Below, piece by piece: positions 9,193 through 19,067 of a DNA stretch of 64,000 nt. Position 1 is the first letter of the stretch, and every line of letters starts with the position of its first letter. The stretch lies in the NCBI RefSeq assembly GCF_004331675.1, contig NZ_SJSN01000006.1:1-64000 (forward strand). Direction: 5' to 3'. The notes under the pieces are model-generated. The model was not told the origin of the DNA. It did not search any database and saw nothing but the letters and a program-made list of their open reading frames with translations. Made by a program: the position numbers and the translations under genes. The DNA is from Pedobacter frigidisoli (GTDB lineage Bacteria > Bacteroidota > Bacteroidia > Sphingobacteriales > Sphingobacteriaceae).

Positions 9193-11345
9193 TATTGTGT
9201 AATTACTTCAACTTTTCCACCGTTCTTAAATAAATTGTGAGGAACAAAATAACCATTATTTACTTTACCATCAACCTTTATGGAAGTTATTCCTCTGCCC
9301 TTTCCAGGCTTAGATATCGTTAACATTTTCCCGTTGCTTGTTCTCCATTTCACTTCATCAAAAAGTGGTGCAGTTACAATGTATTCAGGATCTGTTGCCG
9401 AAAAAGGATACAAACCCAAAGCGCTGAAAACGTACCATGATGACATTTCACCAGCATCGTCCATACCAGAAAGGGCTAAACCATCTGCTCCTATTCCGTA
9501 GAGCTCATTCAAGATTTTATCGATAATTTTCTGAGATTTTTCAGGCTTGCCAATAAAGGTATAAGCAAAAGGCGCTTCGTGATCGGGCTGATTTCCTTGG
9601 CAATATTGGCCAATCATCGTTTCTACATTTCTGGCAATGTATTTCGGGTTCCAAGGTAAGGTAAATAATGAATCTAGTTTCGATTCGAAACCTTTTGCAC
9701 CGCCGTACAATTCGATTAAACCTTTCATATCATGAGGCGCATAAAATGAAACTTGCCAAGCATTTGCCTCACGATACATGTATTCATAATAGGGATATTG
9801 CGGATTAAAAGGCTTAATCCAGTCGCCATTTTCTAATTTTCCCCTCATAAAACGGGTTGATGGATCGAACATGTTCTTGTAGTTTTTTGATCTCGCCATC
9901 AACGTTTTATAATTCGCAGAATCGCCCAACTTCTTGGCTATTTGCGCCAGTGAATAATCATCGTACGAGTATTCCAAGGTTTTAGAAACACCCGCTTTGG
10001 CCTTAGTTTCTACATGAGGATTTTTAACATCGGGATCAGAAATGTAGCCTTTTTCAATATATTCTTTAATGAAAGGACGAGCGCCGCCCTCTACATTTGC
10101 ATTCCTTAAAAATACTTGATACGCACTATTGATATCAAAATTATCAATCCCTCGTAAATAAGCGCCAGCAACCGATGAAGTTCCGTGATCACCATGGAAA
10201 AACGTAGGCATAAAACCTCGTTTCTCGCCAACATCAATCATCGATTTTATTACATCAGTTGTAACATCTGGCGTAATTAATCCCAATAAAACATCCTTGT
10301 TGCGGTAAGTATCCCAAAGGGATGGTTCGGTGTAATACCTAAAATCTGCTTTGGTAATTTTACCCTTAGCATCCTTAAATTCTCCATTTACATCACTCCG
10401 TAATGCAGGCCATAAGAATGATCGATACAGGCAAGAATAAAGCATTTCCTTTTGCTTATTTGTGCCTCCTTTTACTTGAATGGCAGATAAAAGCGTTTCC
10501 CAAGTTTGGGTAGCTTCATTTTTAATTTCATTAAATGTTTTGTTACCGATTTCCTTTTCTAGATTTTGCTTCGCATTTTCTACGCTTACGAAAGACAAGC
10601 CAATTTTTAATTCGACTGGTTTATTTGTACCATTTGCTAAATGAATAATTGTATTTCCACTGCGTTTGCCCTCTTCTGTTTTAATTAATTTTTCGATTTT
10701 GGTATTGATAGTAGCGTAAAAGAAAACATTTTCTCCGCCCTGAAATCCTTGAATAGTAAAGTCTCCAACTTGTTCCATATTCCAAGTAGAAACGCGACTA
10801 TTCGCCTTGCCCATATCGAATAGAATTTGCCTATCTGTTCCGTTTTTATATTCGTATTGATGGAAACCACACCTCAAAGTTGAAGTTAGGTTAACATTCA
10901 CTTTATAATCTTCTAAATAAACCTGATAAAAACCAGGTGATGAGCTTTCCTTTTGATGAGAAAATTTTGATCCGAACTTTTCTGCAGGATTAGACATAGG
11001 TAAAATCGGAATATTGCAAAGGTTCCAATGGCCTTTATTGGTGTGCGTAAAACCTAAAATTACGTTATCTTCGTATTCGTAACCCGCACCAGATCCGTAC
11101 TCCGTTATTGGGCTTAATTGTACCATGGCATTTGGCAAAGAACTGCCCGGAAAAGTAAGTCCAGCCCACGATCTCCAACCATTAGGCAATTCATAACCCA
11201 ATATTTTTGGATCGGTTAAAGGCGCCGTACCTATAAAAGTGTTTACGTATTTTGTTAAGGAAGTTTTCTGTTGACTTTGAACGCTATTTGATGCGAATAA
11301 AAGCACCGTTAGCACAATAAAAAAATGTTTGGTTAGGGTGTTCAT
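9192..11345 (-). CDS. GH92 family alpha-mannosidase, secreted
   Basis: A 717-residue calcium-dependent exo-alpha-mannosidase typical of Bacteroidota. It has a signal peptide (1-24), the N-terminal VNTFIGT start, a beta-sandwich domain, and a C-terminal (alpha/alpha)6 barrel with SLWDTYRN, FHGDHG, GNQPDHEAPF and GMDDAGEMSSWYVF, the last containing the acidic pair used for catalysis. GH92 enzymes cleave alpha-1,2-, 1,3-, 1,4- or 1,6-mannose from N-glycans or yeast mannan by inversion. It is the first gene of the operon continuing into the sulfatase and GH2. The exact linkage cannot be read from sequence by eye. Confidence 0.93.
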   Translation of the reverse strand: MNTLTKHFFIVLTVLLFASNSVQSQQKTSLTKYVNTFIGTAPLTDPKILGYELPNGWRSWAGLTFPGSSLPNAMVQLSPITEYGSGAGYEYEDNVILGFTHTNKGHWNLCNIPILPMSNPAEKFGSKFSHQKESSSPGFYQVYLEDYKVNVNLTSTLRCGFHQYEYKNGTDRQILFDMGKANSRVSTWNMEQVGDFTIQGFQGGENVFFYATINTKIEKLIKTEEGKRSGNTIIHLANGTNKPVELKIGLSFVSVENAKQNLEKEIGNKTFNEIKNEATQTWETLLSAIQVKGGTNKQKEMLYSCLYRSFLWPALRSDVNGEFKDAKGKITKADFRYYTEPSLWDTYRNKDVLLGLITPDVTTDVIKSMIDVGEKRGFMPTFFHGDHGTSSVAGAYLRGIDNFDINSAYQVFLRNANVEGGARPFIKEYIEKGYISDPDVKNPHVETKAKAGVSKTLEYSYDDYSLAQIAKKLGDSANYKTLMARSKNYKNMFDPSTRFMRGKLENGDWIKPFNPQYPYYEYMYREANAWQVSFYAPHDMKGLIELYGGAKGFESKLDSLFTLPWNPKYIARNVETMIGQYCQGNQPDHEAPFAYTFIGKPEKSQKIIDKILNELYGIGADGLALSGMDDAGEMSSWYVFSALGLYPFSATDPEYIVTAPLFDEVKWRTSNGKMLTISKPGKGRGITSIKVDGKVNNGYFVPHNLFKNGGKVEVITQ

Positions 11346-11375
11346 TTGTTCTAAATCGTTTTAGTATGTGTAGTT

Positions 11376-11409
11376 CAAATATATAAATTCAAATAAGTGT
11401 TGAAACAAA
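11376..11409 (-). promoter_or_regulatory. Putative promoter of the GH92-sulfatase-GH2 operon
   Basis: On the minus strand TATATTTG (11376-11383) is an exact -7 box, 30 bases before the GH92 ATG. A TTTG (11406-11409) lies 22 bases upstream of it, slightly more than the usual 19-21. The divergent GH95 gene has its own box in the same 163-base region. Confidence 0.5.
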
Positions 11410-11478
11410 ATATCAGAATCGTTACTGAAAAAGACCTCATCAATATGGCCAAACCAAGCTACTCTCATTCAATAATTA

Positions 11479-11486
11479 TATATTTG
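11479..11486 (+). promoter_or_regulatory. Putative -7 promoter box for the GH95 gene
   Basis: TATATTTG matches the Bacteroidota -7 consensus and lies 22 bases before the ATG at 11509. No clear -33 box is visible. Confidence 0.45.
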
Positions 11487-11508
11487 AGTACACCAAATAA
11501 AACCGAAA

Positions 11509-13773
11509 ATGCTTTTGAAACTCAAGCAAATCATCAACTGTGCAGTTTTTTCATGCTTACTCCTATCTTTTTCAAATCCACTATCCGCTCAGAATAAAAG
11601 CAAGCTTATTATTTGGGATGATAAACCAGCAACCACTTGGATGACAGAAGCCTACCCTATCGGTAATGGCCGAATTGGGGGAATGGTTTTTGGAGGAGTA
11701 GCACAGGAACATATTCAATTTAACGAAAACAGCCTTTGGACTGGCGACGAAAACGACCGTGGAATGTACCAGGCTTTTGGTGATTTATTTATCGATTTTG
11801 ATCAGGCAGATAAAAACTTTTCGAACTACCGAAGGGAATTAAATCTTGCTGATGCGCTACATTCCATCAGCTATACGCAGGGAAAAATCAATTATAAAAG
11901 AGAATATTTTTGCAGCTTTCCAGATAAGGTGATGGTGTTGCGATTGACAGCCAGCGAAAAGAAAGCTTATTCGGCTACGATCAGGCTTAAAAATGCACAT
12001 CGAGGGTTGATCACTGTAAATGGAAATACAATCCAATTTAATGGAACACTGCCAAACGGTATGAACTACGAGGCAAAAGCTGTTGTAAAAATTGAGAATG
12101 GAAATAGCAATCATGTTAAGGATGATGACGGAGAGCGACTAAAAATTACCAATGCTGACGCCATCACCATTATTTTTACTGCAGCTACTAACTACAGCAA
12201 TAAACGAGAACAAAACTGGAAAGGTGAAGAACCCGAACCAAAAATTGAGCGCATTTTTAGTAAGGTCAACAACAAATCTTACAAGCAATTGCTACAAAAT
12301 CATATTCAGGATTATCAAAAATTATTTAATCGCCTAACGATAAATCTTGGCTCAACGCCGCCCAGTGAAAATATTTTGCCAACTTACAAACGATTAATCA
12401 ATTATAAAAAAACAGCAGATCCGGAATTGGAGTCTTTAATTTTTCAATATGGAAGATATCTTTTAATCAGTTCTTCTCGGCCTGGTGGCTTGCCTGCAAA
12501 TTTGCAAGGACTTTGGAACGAAAGCAACACGCCACCTTGGGGAAGCGATTATCACTCCAACATTAACATTCAAATGAATTATTGGCTGGCCGAACCGACT
12601 AATCTTTCTGAATGTCAAATTCCTTATTTAGATTACATCAATAGTATGCGAGAAGTGAGTAAAATGCATACTCAAAAAGAATACCCTAATACTCGCGGCT
12701 GGACAGTTAGAACAGAAAATAATATTTTTGGAGGCATGAGCTTCCTTTGGAATACCCCTGGAAGCGCTTGGTATGCTCAGGCTTTGTGGGAGCATTATGC
12801 TTTTACTAAAGATAAGAATTACCTAAAAACCTTTGCCTATCCTATTATAAAAGAGATTTCTGAATTTTGGGATGACCACTTGAAACGCAGACCAGATGGA
12901 ACATTGGTTTCTCCATTAGGTTGGTCGCCAGAGCATGGACCAACCGAGGATGGCGTAACACACGATCAGCAAATTGTTTATGATCTATTTACAAATTACA
13001 TTGAAGCCGCAGGAATTTTAGGAATTGATTCTGCCTATAAAAACCACATTGCTGATTTGAAAGCACATCTCTTAAAACCAAAAATTGGCAAATGGGGACA
13101 ATTACAGGAATGGGAAACCGATCGTGATGATCCAAAAGACCAACACAGGCACATATCTCATCTTTTTGGTTTGCATCCGGGAAGAGAAATTAGCACCATA
13201 AAAACTCCAGAATTGGCGCAAGCTGCAAAGGTAAGTTTAATGGCTCGTGGCGATGAATCTACGGGTTGGTCTATGGCTTGGAAGATGAATTTTTGGGCGA
13301 GATTACAAGATGGAAACCATACTTATAAAATATTACAAAATTTTATTACACCGGTAGGCGGCTCAGGAACAGATTATAATAAAGGCGGAGGGATCTATTC
13401 AAACCTATTTTGCGCACATCCACCCTTTCAAATTGATGGAAATTTTGGTTATACCGCAGGGATTTCTGAAATGCTTTTGCAAAGCCAAGCTGGAGAACTA
13501 CAGTTTTTACCTGCCTTACCCGATAAATGGGCATTTGGTAGCATACAAGGCTTAAAAGCAAGGGGAAATTTTGAAATCACAGATCTCCAATGGAAAAATG
13601 GTAAAGTAATTTCTTTGAGCATCAAATCTTTATCTGGTGAAGATTGCATCATTCGCTCACCAAACGTTTTGAAAGGCAGCTTTAAACTTATCAATGAAAA
13701 AACTTCGGGAAAAGATTTCCTTTATAGCTTTAAAACTCAGGTTGGAAAAACCTATCAATTTACCTCGATATAA
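11509..13773 (+). CDS. GH95 family alpha-L-fucosidase, secreted
   Basis: A 754-residue protein with a signal peptide ending at about LSAQ. The N-terminal domain starts with [20 protein letters not shown] and [12 protein letters not shown], hallmarks of GH95. The (alpha/alpha)6 barrel carries [23 protein letters not shown] with the paired Asn residues that activate water, SPEHGP with the acid glutamate, and QIDGNFG. GH95 enzymes release alpha-1,2-linked fucose (or galactose) by inversion from mucin-type glycans, milk oligosaccharides or plant glycans. The gene is divergent from the GH92 operon and probably works on the same substrate class. It is followed by an inverted repeat at 13786-13808. 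Confidence 0.93.
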   Translation: MLLKLKQIINCAVFSCLLLSFSNPLSAQNKSKLIIWDDKPATTWMTEAYPIGNGRIGGMVFGGVAQEHIQFNENSLWTGDENDRGMYQAFGDLFIDFDQADKNFSNYRRELNLADALHSISYTQGKINYKREYFCSFPDKVMVLRLTASEKKAYSATIRLKNAHRGLITVNGNTIQFNGTLPNGMNYEAKAVVKIENGNSNHVKDDDGERLKITNADAITIIFTAATNYSNKREQNWKGEEPEPKIERIFSKVNNKSYKQLLQNHIQDYQKLFNRLTINLGSTPPSENILPTYKRLINYKKTADPELESLIFQYGRYLLISSSRPGGLPANLQGLWNESNTPPWGSDYHSNINIQMNYWLAEPTNLSECQIPYLDYINSMREVSKMHTQKEYPNTRGWTVRTENNIFGGMSFLWNTPGSAWYAQALWEHYAFTKDKNYLKTFAYPIIKEISEFWDDHLKRRPDGTLVSPLGWSPEHGPTEDGVTHDQQIVYDLFTNYIEAAGILGIDSAYKNHIADLKAHLLKPKIGKWGQLQEWETDRDDPKDQHRHISHLFGLHPGREISTIKTPELAQAAKVSLMARGDESTGWSMAWKMNFWARLQDGNHTYKILQNFITPVGGSGTDYNKGGGIYSNLFCAHPPFQIDGNFGYTAGISEMLLQSQAGELQFLPALPDKWAFGSIQGLKARGNFEITDLQWKNGKVISLSIKSLSGEDCIIRSPNVLKGSFKLINEKTSGKDFLYSFKTQVGKTYQFTSI

Positions 13774-13785
13774 TCTGTTTTATGT

Positions 13786-13808
13786 TTAAAATGAATAGCT
13801 CATTTTAA
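13786..13808. repeat. Perfect inverted repeat before the methyltransferase gene
   Basis: TTAAAATGA, five bases, TCATTTTAA form 9-bp arms. The same half-site TTAAAATGA recurs at 13828-13836 and overlaps the start codon of the methyltransferase. It may be an operator for self-control of the restriction-modification genes, or a weak terminator of the GH95 gene. Because the sequence is AT-rich, chance is not excluded. Confidence 0.4.
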
Positions 13809-13832
13809 TTACTTTTACACGATTGATTTAAA

Positions 13833-15053
13833 ATGATAAAAAGCGAAAATTTAACCTATTTAAGTTTATTCAGCAGTGCTGGAATTGGTTGTTATGGCTT
13901 TAAAACCGAGGGTTTTGATTGTGTTGCTACCGTAGAACTTCTCTCTAAACGATTAAAAATTCAGCAAAATAACGATAAGTGTAAATTCGCTTCCGGTTAC
14001 ATCAGCGAGGATATTACCACTGATAATGCAAAAGTTAAAATTAGGGAAGAGTTAGCAAAATGGAACATCGAAGCCAATGGAAAAGATCTCGATGTATTGA
14101 TTGCTACTCCGCCTTGCCAAGGAATGTCGGTAGCCAACCATAAAAAAGGCAATGAACTCAATCGAAATTCTTTAGTAACCGAATCGATCAGGTTAACAAA
14201 AGAGATTAAGCCCAAATTCTTCATCTTCGAAAATGTACGTGCTTTCTTGAAAACACTTTGCACTGATGTTGATGGATTGGATATACCAATTAAGGAGGCG
14301 ATAGAATTGAATCTAGCTGCAGATTACCAAATCAGTTATCAAATACTGAATTTCAAGGATTTTGGCTGCCCATCAAGCAGAACGCGATCTTTGGTAATTG
14401 GTGTTAGAAAAGACCTTAACAAACAACCCGAAAATTTCTATCCTGAAAAATCTCCTGAGCAGTTATTGAGGACAACAATCGGTCATTTACCTTTGCTAAA
14501 AACCATGGGTGAGATTGCCGAAAACGATATCTACCATAACTTTAGAAATTACCGTCCGGAAATGCAAGACTGGATTTCGGCTATTGGTGAGGGAGAATCT
14601 GCGTTTGATAACAAGGATTCGAAGAGAATTCCCCACAAAGTGATTGATGGAGAAATAGTTATCAATGTAAATAAAAACGGTGATAAGTATAAACGCCAAT
14701 ATTGGGATAAGGTAGCACCTTGCATTCACACTCGAAATGATATTCTTTCTAGTCAGAATACCGTTCATCCTGTTGATAACCGTGTTTTTAGTATCAGGGA
14801 ATTGATGCTGATGATGTCGGTTCCAGAAAACTTTAACTGGCTCGACCAAAGTTTTGAAGATTTGAATAAGCTTTCCACAACAGAAAAGAAGAAAATCTTG
14901 GCAAAAGAAGAACTCAATATCCGCCACTGCCTTGGAGAGGCTGTTCCAACGGTGATATTTCAACAAATTGCCAGCAAAATAAAAACTGCGCTTGCAACTA
15001 AACACACTAACAATCAAAATATTATATTAGCGCTAGATGAAATAAATATCTAG
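13833..15053 (+). CDS. DNA (cytosine-5-)-methyltransferase
   Basis: A 406-residue C5-methyltransferase that transfers a methyl group from S-adenosylmethionine to cytosine in a specific DNA site. Motif I is LFSSAGIGCYGF (12-23). Motif IV is TPPCQG with the nucleophile C95. Motif VI is ENV (133-135), motif VIII reads DFGCPSSRTRSLVIG, and motif X is at the end (RHCLGEAVPTVIFQQI). The variable target-recognition region lies between about 215 and 330. The next gene begins four bases after its stop and is a likely cognate restriction enzyme, so this is read as the modification half of a type II system. The recognition site cannot be predicted. Confidence 0.93.
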   Translation: MIKSENLTYLSLFSSAGIGCYGFKTEGFDCVATVELLSKRLKIQQNNDKCKFASGYISEDITTDNAKVKIREELAKWNIEANGKDLDVLIATPPCQGMSVANHKKGNELNRNSLVTESIRLTKEIKPKFFIFENVRAFLKTLCTDVDGLDIPIKEAIELNLAADYQISYQILNFKDFGCPSSRTRSLVIGVRKDLNKQPENFYPEKSPEQLLRTTIGHLPLLKTMGEIAENDIYHNFRNYRPEMQDWISAIGEGESAFDNKDSKRIPHKVIDGEIVINVNKNGDKYKRQYWDKVAPCIHTRNDILSSQNTVHPVDNRVFSIRELMLMMSVPENFNWLDQSFEDLNKLSTTEKKKILAKEELNIRHCLGEAVPTVIFQQIASKIKTALATKHTNNQNIILALDEINI

Positions 15054-15057
15054 CCAA

Positions 15058-15612
15058 ATGAAAGTTGCAATTACCGATGAAATGCGGACTCGAGCGAAGA
15101 TAGAATCGCAAAAGAGAAATCCGAACATCAAACATCATTTCGAGGTTACTCACCTTTCTTATAGCGACCGAGATGAACTTGGTTTTTTAGGTGAATTTGC
15201 CTGTTTCAGTTTATTAGGCTTAGCTTGGCAAAAGAATATTAGGGAAAATTACGATACCATCGATGATTTTGATTGCCTTGCCAAAGGTTTAAAAGCTGAT
15301 ATTAAAACTGAAACCATTCCAAGAAAGTATGCTTCAAAAATTCTCAACAAAAGCATTCTTGACAATGAATTATATGGAAAAAGATTGATCCATGAAGGAC
15401 AGTTCAAACTTTTAAGCAAATACGATATTGTAATCTTCGGTTTTTTTATCAGAGATGAAGTTGATTTCTGGTATCCAATGGGTTACATCGAAACAGAAAT
15501 TATCCTCAAAAATTATCCGCCGACGGTGAATAGATCTGATGGCGGGAAATATCCATTTGCGGGTTCTCCAATTCCAACTTCAATTTTAAAACCCTTTTCT
15601 GATTTGGTTTAA
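15058..15612 (+). CDS. Probable type II restriction endonuclease (PD-(D/E)XK-like)
   Basis: A 184-residue protein with no family I can name. It follows the C5-methyltransferase by four bases and is of typical type II endonuclease size. A candidate nuclease core is visible: GFLGEFA (E46), an acidic stretch DDFD (69-72) and ADIKTET with D81-I-K83, arranged as in the PD-(D/E)XK fold. The C-terminal part (WYPMGYIETE, GGKYPFAGSPIPTSIL) resembles the closing segment of some small endonucleases. Role by position and motif only: cleavage of DNA lacking the partner's methylation. It could instead be an accessory protein of the methylase. Confidence 0.6.
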   Translation: MKVAITDEMRTRAKIESQKRNPNIKHHFEVTHLSYSDRDELGFLGEFACFSLLGLAWQKNIRENYDTIDDFDCLAKGLKADIKTETIPRKYASKILNKSILDNELYGKRLIHEGQFKLLSKYDIVIFGFFIRDEVDFWYPMGYIETEIILKNYPPTVNRSDGGKYPFAGSPIPTSILKPFSDLV

Positions 15613-15773
15613 GCTGATCAATAATTATTGTTTGTGGAACAGGAACCAAGGTTATATGTTAATTTAAAATTTGCTAGCGTTAACAATGGAAGCGGCATCT
15701 TAAAACGCCCGAGAACCCTAATAATGATTATATATATTAAATGTAGATTACCTGCTTATGCAAAAATGCATTT

Positions 15774-15968
15774 TTAACAAACCTGCCTAATTTTTCGAAC
15801 TATAATCTGTTGCTTGTTTTCTAAGGCAAACAGAAACATCATATAATCATCTCGCTCTTGAATCTCGATTTCCTGTACAATTCCCGAGCGAGAATCACTT
15901 TGAATTTCATCTCCGACTTTAATTTCAAGAAGATTTGAAGTTGGGCTATTATCGCTAACAGTTATCAT
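15774..15968 (-). CDS. Small hypothetical protein coupled to histidine kinase
   Basis: A 64-residue acidic protein, predicted soluble, with a segment IKVGDEIQSDSRSGIVQEIE that looks like a small SH3/KOW-type beta barrel and a tail rich in beta-strand residues. Its ATG overlaps the end of the histidine kinase gene by four bases, so the two are translated together. It may act as a partner or a regulatory domain split from the kinase; no known family is recognised. A palindrome AAAAATGCATTTTT (15762-15775) overlaps its stop codon and may end the transcript. Confidence 0.6.
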   Translation of the reverse strand: MITVSDNSPTSNLLEIKVGDEIQSDSRSGIVQEIEIQERDDYMMFLFALENKQQIIVRKIRQVC

Positions 15969-17152
15969 TTAATAACCGGTAGAGATAATGTAAAACAAGT
16001 TTGTTCTGCAGTAGAAGAAACTGCTAAAGATCCACCATGCGCCTTTGCTATTTCAGAAGAAATATATAGCCCCAGCCCTAAGCCCTTTTGGTTAGGCTCT
16101 ACTTCTCCCCTAGAAAATGGTTGAAATAATCGCTCTATTGTAGACTCTGATATTTGTTTACCAGGATTGGCTACACAAAGAGTAAATTCTTCGGTGTTAC
16201 TAATTGCCGTAATATCTATTACAGCACCCGGCGGACTATAATTCAAGGCGTTGCCTAAAAGGTTTGAAAAAAGCTGTGCTATGCGTTTACCATCGGCACT
16301 TACTGGATGGAGCATATCAAAATTCATCGTGATTTTTCGATCAGGTGAAATGGCCTGAATCTCTTCTACAACTTGAAACAAAACATGCTCTAAATCTTCG
16401 TCTGGTGTGCGAGCAATAGCTATTCCACCTCCTAGTCTTCCACTTGCAAAATCGAGCATATTCTCGATTAAACCATTCATCCTAAATGATGAATCCTTGA
16501 TAATTTTAACAAGCTTTTGAGTACGGTCTTCTAAATTAATTCTTGCCAATAACTGTGCACTATTTGCTACCGCATTAAGTGGATTGCGTAAATCGTGACC
16601 AAGAATGGCAATAAATTGCTCTCTTAATTCGGAAGTTTCTTTTTCTATTTGTAAGTTTTTATTTGATATGGAAAGCTGTTCTAGGGCATCTAAGTGAAAA
16701 GCAATTAAATCAGCAAACATTTTAAACATCCCCACAGTAGTTGGGTTATTAACCTTTGCTGGTTTTGGATCGATGGCACAAAGTGTTCCAAAAAAAGTGC
16801 CGTCCTTTAGGATAATAGGCATGGAGATATAGCTTTGAAAGCCATACATTAACGGGGTGTGATGATTTACAAAATTTTCATCCTCAGCAACATGGTCAAT
16901 TGCAACGGCTTCGTGATGCTGCCTAATCTCATTACAAATGGTTGTTTCCAACTTTAATTCTCCGCCGGGCACTAATCCAAAATTTATTTCATCGTGTACC
17001 GCACAGGCAAGCCATTTATCTGTTGTAACCCTAGCAACTGCAGAAAAACCCATTCCTGTTGTTTTACAAACAATTTCTAAAATATGAGCGACCGCCGGAA
17101 TTTGGCTAATCGAATCAATATCTGCAAGAAGATTTTTTTGGAATGATTGCAA
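15965..17152 (-). CDS. Soluble GAF-domain sensor histidine kinase
   Basis: A 395-residue kinase without membrane segments. A GAF domain spans about residues 20-155, with the FGTLCAIDPKP motif common in bacterial GAF sensors. HisKA carries the phospho-acceptor H186 in ILGHDLRNPLNA. HATPase_c has the N box around N301 (NLLGNALNYSPPG) and a G box at 357-361 (GLGLGLYIS). It should sense a cytoplasmic small molecule or redox signal and pass phosphate to a response regulator that is not nearby (orphan kinase). The first codon is TTG at 17152; the next Met is at residue 34, inside the GAF domain, so the TTG start is kept but is uncertain. Confidence 0.88.
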   Translation of the reverse strand: MQSFQKNLLADIDSISQIPAVAHILEIVCKTTGMGFSAVARVTTDKWLACAVHDEINFGLVPGGELKLETTICNEIRQHHEAVAIDHVAEDENFVNHHTPLMYGFQSYISMPIILKDGTFFGTLCAIDPKPAKVNNPTTVGMFKMFADLIAFHLDALEQLSISNKNLQIEKETSELREQFIAILGHDLRNPLNAVANSAQLLARINLEDRTQKLVKIIKDSSFRMNGLIENMLDFASGRLGGGIAIARTPDEDLEHVLFQVVEEIQAISPDRKITMNFDMLHPVSADGKRIAQLFSNLLGNALNYSPPGAVIDITAISNTEEFTLCVANPGKQISESTIERLFQPFSRGEVEPNQKGLGLGLYISSEIAKAHGGSLAVSSTAEQTCFTLSLPVIK

Positions 17153-17285
17153 AGCTCGTAATAATAAGTTTGCACAATTTACAAATATTTAATGTTAAAA
17201 GTGAAGTAATCAAAACATCTAACATAGCTTTTACACAGCATGAAGATTTTTAAGGTAAAAAAGTATAAATACGCTGTAAAAACCC

Positions 17286-17320
17286 ATAAAAAAACCAGCT
17301 TCGGTTAAGAAACTGGTTAT
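17286..17320 (-). terminator. Terminator after the GH125 gene
   Basis: AACCAGCTT and AAACTGGTT form a 9-bp stem with one mismatch and an 8-base loop. On the minus strand it is followed by a run of T residues, placing it just after the GH125 stop at 17325. An A/T-rich flank on the other side allows some function in both directions. Confidence 0.75.
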
Positions 17321-17324
17321 ATTT

Positions 17325-18749
17325 TTAAGCTTTTAAAAGTGCGGGCTTTTCATGATAGGTTCTCCAAAGTAACTCACCAAACAACGTGTTCGACCAAGCA
17401 AACCAGGCCCTTGTAAAGTTTGCAGGATTATCCTTGTTAAATGATTCGTGCATGAAACCTTTGCCAGCATGGGTTTTCTTTAGTGTATCGATACAATATT
17501 TAATTTCTGCATCATCCTTTGAAGTTAATGCCCGCATGGTTATGCTCATTGGCCAAATCATATCTTGCCCAGCGTGTGGCCCACCTATTCCTTCTGCCGC
17601 AGTGCCTTTAAAGAAATATGGATTATCTTTTGAAAGTGCGAATTTTCTAGTGTTTTGATATATTGGGTCATCAGCGCTCATTGCGCCCAAATACGGTAAA
17701 CTCAAGAGACTTGGCACATTGGAATCGTCCATTATATAAGAGCTTCCAAAACCATCAACCTCAAAAGCATAAATTTTTCCGTATTTAGGATGATGCACAA
17801 TTGCATATTTCTTAAGTGCCGCATTAACTTCATCAGCTAAATTTAACAGGCTACTTTCTAAAGTTTTATCTGGCTGAAGTGCTTTAATCATCTCAGCAGC
17901 ATGCTTTAAGCTTGAAACTGCAAAAAAGTTAGATGGCACCAAGAAAGGGAAAATTGTTGCATCATCACTTGGGCGAAAAGCCGAACAAATTAGGCCAACC
18001 GGATTAACAGGAAAGCCATAACCTGCCATTGGCAACGAATCTGTGGGCTGAGTAGTTTCCCTTTGGAAATGATATGGGCCTTTATCCGCTTTGCGTTGTT
18101 GCTCCTTAAATGTTTTTAAAGTTGCCTCAATACCTTTCTTCCAATCGGCATCGAAAGGTGTTTTATCACCAGTTTTTTTCCAATAATTATACGCTAAACG
18201 AATTGGATAACACAAAGAATCTATTTCCCATTTACGCTCATGCACACCAGCTTGCATTGTTGTTTTATCAGTTTTCCATTCACCTACTTTATTCGGGTCG
18301 CCGTAAAATGCATTGGCATAAGGATCTTTTAGCACACATTTTGTTTGATGAATAATTACACCAGCAATTAGTTTTTTAAGTGGCTCATCTTCATTAACAA
18401 ATTGTAAATAAGGCCAAACCTGTGCAGAACTATCACGCAACCACATCGCATCTATATCTCCGGTAATTACATAAGTATCTGGGCGACCGCCTTTCTCTTC
18501 GTAGTAAACTGTTGTATCTAAAGTATTTGGGAAACAATTTTCAAAAAGCCATGTTAGTTCTGGGTTTTTAACATTGGCTTGAAAGGTTTTTATCGCCGCA
18601 TCTACCGCCTTACTTTGAAAATGGCGCTTACCAGCAGTTACTCTTACCACAGGAAATTCTGGAACTAAATTGGCAGCGAAAGAAAATTTCGATGCTACAA
18701 CTCCGGCCCCTAACAAGCTTGTGTTTTGTATAAATGTTCTTCTTTTCAT
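17325..18749 (-). CDS. GH125 family exo-alpha-1,6-mannosidase, exported
   Basis: A 474-residue metal-independent alpha-mannosidase (formerly DUF1237). The N-terminus MKRRTFIQNTSLLGAGVVAS has the twin arginine and hydrophobic core of a Tat signal. Family signatures follow: TLDTTVYYEE, TYVITGDIDAMWLRDSSAQ, GVHERKWEIDSLCYP, DDATIFPFLVPSN, SSYIMDDSNVPSLLSLPYLG and EGIGGPHAGQDMIWPMSI. GH125 enzymes remove non-reducing alpha-1,6-mannose from N-glycans or mannan with inversion. With the GH92 gene nearby it gives complementary mannose-trimming activities. The gene is monocistronic, ending at a hairpin. Confidence 0.93.
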   Translation of the reverse strand: MKRRTFIQNTSLLGAGVVASKFSFAANLVPEFPVVRVTAGKRHFQSKAVDAAIKTFQANVKNPELTWLFENCFPNTLDTTVYYEEKGGRPDTYVITGDIDAMWLRDSSAQVWPYLQFVNEDEPLKKLIAGVIIHQTKCVLKDPYANAFYGDPNKVGEWKTDKTTMQAGVHERKWEIDSLCYPIRLAYNYWKKTGDKTPFDADWKKGIEATLKTFKEQQRKADKGPYHFQRETTQPTDSLPMAGYGFPVNPVGLICSAFRPSDDATIFPFLVPSNFFAVSSLKHAAEMIKALQPDKTLESSLLNLADEVNAALKKYAIVHHPKYGKIYAFEVDGFGSSYIMDDSNVPSLLSLPYLGAMSADDPIYQNTRKFALSKDNPYFFKGTAAEGIGGPHAGQDMIWPMSITMRALTSKDDAEIKYCIDTLKKTHAGKGFMHESFNKDNPANFTRAWFAWSNTLFGELLWRTYHEKPALLKA

Positions 18750-19067
18750 TATTGATGTGTTATTGTGATTTGGTTCAAGGTTTAATTTTGATTGAAACTA
18801 GTTTCGAGCAAAAGGTAATTGTTCTTGTATGATAAGCAATAATCCGGTATTGATTATTTTAGAAATTAAAGACATTATCTGGTTAGAACTGAAACAAATA
18901 TTAGGATAATTTTTTGAACATCAAAATCAAAATAGCTGATTGTGATATTTCTAAATCGATTTTATAGATTATTTACAGATAATTTGTGATTTGATAAAAC
19001 GATTTTAAAAATCCTTATATTTATGTGAAGTTAAAAATATCTAATCCTCCATATTAACCGCTATTTT
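18750..19067. other. AT-rich divergent intergenic region
   Basis: No gene is visible in these 318 bases. They separate the GH125 gene from the plus-strand membrane protein gene and must hold both promoters. TATATTTA at 19016-19023 is one base off the -7 consensus for the plus-strand gene, with TTTG at 18990-18993 as a possible -33 box (22-base spacing). Confidence 0.5.

Noticed and set aside
14496..15017. 173-codon minus-strand ORF
   Set aside because: It is the shadow of the C5-methyltransferase gene, whose motifs VIII-X are encoded on the other strand here.
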